From Chamaelirium japonicum (Eukaryota; Streptophyta; Magnoliopsida; Liliales; Melanthiaceae), in the NCBI GenBank assembly GCA_947650365.1, contig CANTAL010000147.1, positions 62,001-126,000 on the forward strand: DNA of 64,000 bases. Direction: 5' to 3'. Below are positions 60,371-64,000 of the stretch, one piece after another. The notes below the pieces were generated by a model that saw only the letters and a program-made list of their open reading frames with translations, had not been told where the DNA came from and searched no databases. Both the position numbers and the translations under genes were made by a program. Each line of letters begins with the position of its first letter. Position 1 is the first letter of the stretch.

Positions 60371-61279
60371 CCCGGTAGGCTACGGGCATCAACCGTGGGT
60401 GGTCTGCGCCTAGAACTTTGACTGTCAGTATTTCAGAGACGCTGGGCGGGCCGGGAGCGTCAACCACGAGCGATCTCCTTTCGGCGCGAGCTCATCACGC
60501 GCGGTCAGGGTCTGCCTCGGGCGAGCTGCGGGCACCAGCCGTGGGCGATCTGCGCCGAGAGCTTTGACTGCCAGTATTTCACTAACGCTGGGCAGGCCGG
60601 GAGCGTCAGCCACGAGCGATCTCCTTCCGGCGTGAGCTCTACGCGCGGTCAGGGTCTGCCTCGGGCGAGCTGTGGGCACTAGCCGTGGGCGATCTGCCCC
60701 GAGAGCTTTGACTGCTAGTATTTCACAAACCCTGGGTGGGCCGGGAGCATCAGCCACAAGCGATCTCCTTCCGGTGCAAGCTTGTCACGCGCGGTCAGAG
60801 TCTGCCTCGGGTGAGCTGCGGGCACCAGCCTTGGGCGATCTGCGCCAAGAGTTTTGACTCCCAGTATTTCACAAACGCTGGGCAGGCCGGGAGCGTCAGC
60901 CACGAGCGATCTCCTTCCGGCGCGAGCTCATCACGCGCGGTCACGGTCTCCCTCGGGCGAGCTGCGGGCACCAGCCTTGGGCGATCTACGCCGAGAGTTT
61001 TGAGTCCCAGTATTTCACAAACGCTGGGCAGGCCGGGAGCGTTAGCCACGAGCGATCTCCTTCCGGCGCGAGCTCATCACGCGCGGTCAGGGTCTGCCTC
61101 GGGCGAGCTGCGGGCACCAGCCTTGGGCGATCTGCCCCGAGAGTTTTGACTACCAGTATTTCACAAACGCTGGGCGGGCCGGGAGCGTCAGCCACAAGCG
61201 ATCTCCTTCCGGTGCGAGCTTGTCACGCGCGGTCAGGGTCTGCCTCAGGCGAGCTGCGGGCACCAGCCGTGGGCGATCT
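60371..61279. repeat. 146-bp tandem repeat, about 6.2 copies, in the element's 3' region
   Basis: The landmark GCTGGGC (or its variant) recurs at 60,441, 60,587, 60,731, 60,877, 61,023 and 61,169. The steps are 146, 144, 146, 146 and 146 bp. Each unit includes GCCAGTATTTCAC, CGATCTCCTTCCGG and TCACGCGCGGTCAGGGTCTG. Copies differ by scattered substitutions. 146 is not a multiple of three, so the frame shifts at each copy and the open frames across it on both strands reflect low stop density, not genes. Tandem repeats at this position are known in Tat elements. The length is close to the DNA wrapped on a nucleosome core (147 bp). Confidence 0.92.
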
Positions 61280-61969
61280 TGTGTTTTCACCCGGACTCCC
61301 TACATCGCCCTTATCAACCGGCTCCTCGAGGTAAGATTACCTTCACACTTCTTTGGCTCACATCCCTTTCTGATCCAAATATCTCCTAAGACTTTCTCTA
61401 ACTGTTTTACCTTGGCATAGGTGGAGCGGGTCAGCCGGGCCCTTGCCGATGAGGTCACTGGCGTTGCGGGGGACACGGTCGCCCTCTACGATGACACTCT
61501 CCTTGGCTCGGAGAGGAGAGTAGACGAGCACATCCACCGTATTCGCCAAATGGATCGGTCGAGCGAGCTGCGGGCTGAAGTGGACCAGCTGCGCCAGCAG
61601 GTCGCCTCCTTTAACACGGAGGTCGAGGAACTGCACCAGCGGGCCGCTACCTTCACCACCACGCTGGCTTCGGTAGAGGACGCCCGCGACCACGCCCTAT
61701 CCGATCTGCAAGGGGCTCGTCGAGCTGAAGAGGCCGCACAAAAGGAAATCTCTGAGCTTCAATGTCAGGTGGCGGCTTCTAGGGATGAGATCGCGTCTCT
61801 GAGGGAAACGCATCTCCAAGACCTCCGCTCTCATCAAAACCGCCTCCAGTCGCAGCTCGACGAGCTCCTGCGGAAAGGCGCGCTCGATGCCATCGAGAAG
61901 TATAAGGCCGAAAGGTCAAAAAAGAGGAAGCGCGGCGATGACGACGGCACGGGTGCTGGCCCTGCTTAG
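61280..61969 (+). CDS. Antisense ORF of the retroelement, 3' exons, coiled-coil protein (partial)
   Basis: This lies on the strand opposite to pol. A short upstream exon (ending 61,330, reading TPYIALINRLLE) joins in frame across a 90-bp GT-AG intron to 61,421-61,969, which runs to a TAG at 61,967. The second exon gives 182 residues rich in E, Q, R, L and A with heptad-like spacing, so a long coiled coil is likely over about residues 45-165. It ends in a basic tail, KAERSKKRKRGDDD, that looks like a nuclear localisation signal. There is no ATG at 61,421 (GTG); the first in-frame ATG in this exon is 61,550, but the splice signals argue that the true start is further upstream. The upstream exon runs straight into the 146-bp repeats, so the N-terminal part is missing or replaced. 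Antisense ORFs of unknown role are known in Tat elements. The function here is unknown. Confidence 0.6.
61331..61420 (+). other. Likely intron of the antisense ORF
   Basis: The donor CTCGAG|GTAAGATT and the acceptor TTGGCATAG|GTGG are both close to plant consensus. The interior is T-rich (TTTCTCTAACTGTTTTACC, with CTAAC as a possible branch site). Removing it keeps the frame open, whereas the flanking frame inside the intron looks non-coding. 90 bp is a typical plant intron length. Confidence 0.7.
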
Positions 61970-62404
61970 GTTCCATCCCTTTGTAACCCCTTCGATGTAC
62001 TTTTAAACAATGAATGAAATGAACTTGAGCTCGCCTCTGTGTTTCTTTCTCTCTCTGTGTTGCTCATGAGTCCGTTTTAGGAGTTGCGCAGCGATCTCGA
62101 GAGTGATACCCCGGGCGAGGCAGCTAATTCGATTCAAACTTTTTATTTTAAAGTATATGCCAATGAAAAAATCGGTATGCTCGCTAAAACCCAATAGTCT
62201 CTGAGCCCGGAAAACGATAAGCGAACCAAAAGACTTCAAAACCTTCCCTACACTCAGAGACTTAAACCATTTTTATTTTAAAAGGAAACTAATAAGTGCT
62301 AGCTGCCACCTGCCCGGTTAATTTCCCTCGATGATCCTGTTCGGCGGGCTCGCCCATCGAGGGGTATGCCAACGCCAGGATGCTTCCGTTCATGGCAGGT
62401 GAAC
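61970..62404. other. Spacer between antisense ORF and pol, with AT-rich duplication
   Basis: No convincing gene. TTTTATTTTAAA occurs at 62,141-62,152 and again at 62,271-62,282. On the minus strand both contain AATAAA, so they could act as poly(A) signals for pol transcripts. On the plus strand this stretch would be the 3' untranslated part of the antisense ORF. The short frames here on the minus strand show no family features. Confidence 0.5.
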
Positions 62405-62690
62405 GCGAAGGATCCTGGTTAGGTTTAGAGTCCACTAGGCAGCAGACTTCGCCGGGAATCTCAAGGTCGCCCACTGGCTGCCTCTGAGGATCTCGGTCTT
62501 GCTTTAAGTCCGCACAACGGCGGACTGCCCCAGGAATCTCAAGGTCGCCCACTGGCTGCCTCTGAGGATCCCGGTCTTGCTTTAAGTCCGCACAACGGCA
62601 GACTGCCCCTGGAAGCTCAAGGTCGCCCACTGGCTGCCTCTGAGGATCCCGGTCTTGCTTTAAGTCCGCTCAGCGGCGGACTGTACTTTA
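62405..62690. repeat. 78-bp tandem repeat, about 3.6 copies
   Basis: TCAAGGTCGCCCACTGG recurs at 62,461, 62,539 and 62,617 (78-bp steps), with a diverged copy at the left end and a partial one at the right. 78 is a multiple of three, so the minus strand carries a 26-residue repeat including GDLEIPG and LKQDRDPQRQPV. The copy nearest pol has TGA where the others have TGT, and no start is evident, so coding is doubtful. Confidence 0.88.
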
Positions 62691-62794
62691 CAGATCATGC
62701 GGGCTCTATGCTGCGCCGAGCTCTCGAGTTAAATTCCTTGTTGAAACCCCCATCGCTCATTCATAACTTCAAAAGATGATTTACAAAAATTCCC
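62691..62794. other. Short spacer downstream of pol
   Basis: About 100 bp between the 78-bp repeats and the pol stop codon. No feature was recognised. Confidence 0.5.
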
Positions 62795-64000
62795 TTAGGC
62801 ATAAAACTTGCAAAGGTGCAAAGCGTTCCAAGGTCGCTCTAACAGGTCGCCTCCAGCGGTCATCAACCGGTAAGCCCCCGAGCTTCCTACTTCGTGTACT
62901 ATGTAGGGGCCTTCCCAGTTCGCCGTGAGCTTTCCTGCATTAGGCTCTTGCGTGTTTGCGAACACCTTTCTCATCACCAGATCGCTAGCCTTGAATGCCC
63001 GGTGGCGGACTCTTTTGTCATAGGCGCGCTTCATTTCCTGTCTATATCCGGTGAGGTGTAGATTGGCGCGCTCTCGTCTTTCTTCGAGCTGATCGAGGGA
63101 GTCGGCGAGGAGTTCGTCGTTGTCGACCTCCTCCGACGCAAGCGTTCTTTCAGTGGGCAGCTCGGCTTCGATGGGTAGCACGACCTCGCAACCAAAAGTG
63201 AGACTGAAAGAGGACTCGTTAGTTGAGCGACATGGAGTAGTGCGATAGGCCCACAAGACTCCATTGAGCTCCTGCTCCCACAATCCTTTTTTCCCTTCCA
63301 GCCTTTTCTTGAGGTTGTCTAGGATCACGCGATTCATTGCTTCGGCCTGCCCATTGCTTTGAGGGTACCTTGGGGACGAGAACCTTAGGTCGACTCCATA
63401 TTCAGCACAAAAGCTTCTGATCAAGCGATTGTCGAACTGGCGACCATTGTCGGTGATAAGTACCCGAGGCAGACCGAACCGGCAGAAAATATTCTTCCAA
63501 AGGAAGTCTCTCACTTGCTTTTCGCCTATCTTAGCTAGCGGGACCGCTTCCACCCATTTGGTGAAGTAGTCCGTTGCCACTAAGATGAATTTCTTTTGCC
63601 GGGCTGATACGGGGAAAGGTCCCACAATATCCAACCCCCATTGTTGAAACGGCCAGGGGCTCGCCAGAGGATGCAGTTCCTCTGCGGGCATATGATTTGT
63701 GGTGGCGTGCTTCTAGCATTGGATGCAGCTTTGTGCGATCTTCAAAGCATCTTGCTCCAGAGTGGGCCACCAGTATCCTTGCCTCCATACTTTCGCAGCT
63801 AGAGACTGCCCTCCAGCGTGGTTTCCCAGCTCGCCAGAGTGAATGCAATTTAAAACTTCTTCGGTTTCCGGGCTCTCGACGCAACGAAGATTTGGCCCGC
63901 CAAAAGATATTCGAAAAAGGCGATCCCAGCGAATGAGATAGCACCCAGCGCATTTCTCTACTCGCCGGGCTTCCTCTTTATCCTCTGGAAGCTCGTCCTT
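62795..64000 (-). pseudogene. pol: pol C-terminal part: linker and integrase, with in-frame TAG; continues past the window
   Basis: Integrase joins the element's cDNA to host DNA in the nucleus. The minus-strand frame is open from the window edge to a TAG at 63,713-63,715. It then continues in the same frame (298 residues from an internal ATG at 63,691) to a TAA at 62,795-62,797. The zinc-binding domain lies before the break: His at 63,839 and 63,818, Cys at 63,725 and 63,716, with RQGYWWPT between them. The TAG follows the last Cys directly. In the 298-residue part the catalytic triad is intact: D21 (GLDIVG), D81 (ITDNG) and E117 (NGQAEA), with 35 residues between D81 and E117. A GPY/F-type module (WEGPY, 259-263) is near the end and supports Ty3/gypsy. 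The residues before the zinc domain match the usual linker after RNase H. Reverse transcriptase and RNase H should lie beyond 64,000. The stop implies a defective copy unless it is suppressed. Confidence 0.9.

Larger units (their letters stand above)
59438..64000 (-). mobile_element. Ty3/gypsy LTR retrotransposon, Tat-like, 3' part
   Basis: Reading the minus strand from right to left gives the end of pol (linker and integrase), a spacer, an antisense ORF region, two tandem-repeat zones, a polypurine tract and a complete LTR. The integrase places it in Ty3/gypsy. The antisense ORF between pol and the 3' LTR, together with the repeat-rich 3' region, is the known layout of the plant Tat lineage (Ogre, Retand, Grande, RIRE2-like); the lineage call is inference from layout. 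The element continues past 64,000. GC content is far above that of the satellite. It is probably not autonomous now, because integrase carries an in-frame stop. Confidence 0.85.

Noticed and set aside
60425..61334. Many GC-rich frames on both strands
   Set aside because: They are shadows of the 146-bp tandem repeat, which shifts frame at each copy.
62003..62020. ACAATGAATGAAATGAAC downstream of the antisense ORF resembles satellite wording
   Set aside because: It is too short and lacks the GGATCGTAC part; chance AT-rich similarity is enough.
63531..63953. 140-residue minus-strand frame and the opposite plus-strand frame at 63,697-63,936
   Set aside because: They overlap the integrase frame, which has clear domain motifs; these are shadow frames.

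Overview
This window looks like plant nuclear heterochromatin. It is one satellite array that breaks off against the 3' end of a Ty3/gypsy LTR retrotransposon. Plant origin is inferred from the retroelement: a plant-type integrase, an LTR with TATA and G-box, an antisense ORF with an intron, and tandem repeats in its 3' region. No host gene, rRNA or tRNA is visible. Species cannot be named from the sequence.

Positions 1 to about 59,426 are a single AT-rich satellite family. The basic unit is 23 bp (blocks GAATG, AATTA, GAATG, GATCG, then TAC). A 28-bp variant carries one extra five-base block. The array is not uniformly head-to-tail. It flips orientation several dozen times, in runs from about 25 bp to nearly 3 kb, and the same junction sequences recur at distant places. 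Whole blocks that already contained inversions were therefore copied again. The clearest case is a recent direct duplication of about 5.3 kb (about 1,780-7,119 and 7,120-12,430). Short open frames in the array are by-products of the repeat.

Positions 59,438-64,000 are the 3' part of a minus-strand LTR retrotransposon. In element order (right to left) it holds: the end of pol, with the linker before integrase and the whole integrase, broken by one in-frame TAG; a spacer with a 78-bp tandem repeat; a plus-strand (antisense) spliced ORF for a coiled-coil, lysine/arginine-tailed protein; a 146-bp tandem repeat of about six copies; a polypurine tract; and a complete 832-bp 3' LTR. An antisense ORF plus a repeat-rich 3' region is the known layout of the Tat lineage (Ogre, Retand, Grande, RIRE2-like). 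The element meets the satellite across only 11 unexplained bases.

The two halves may be linked in mechanism, because 3' regions of Tat elements are known to seed satellites. However, the 146-bp and 78-bp repeats here share no evident sequence with the 23-bp satellite.
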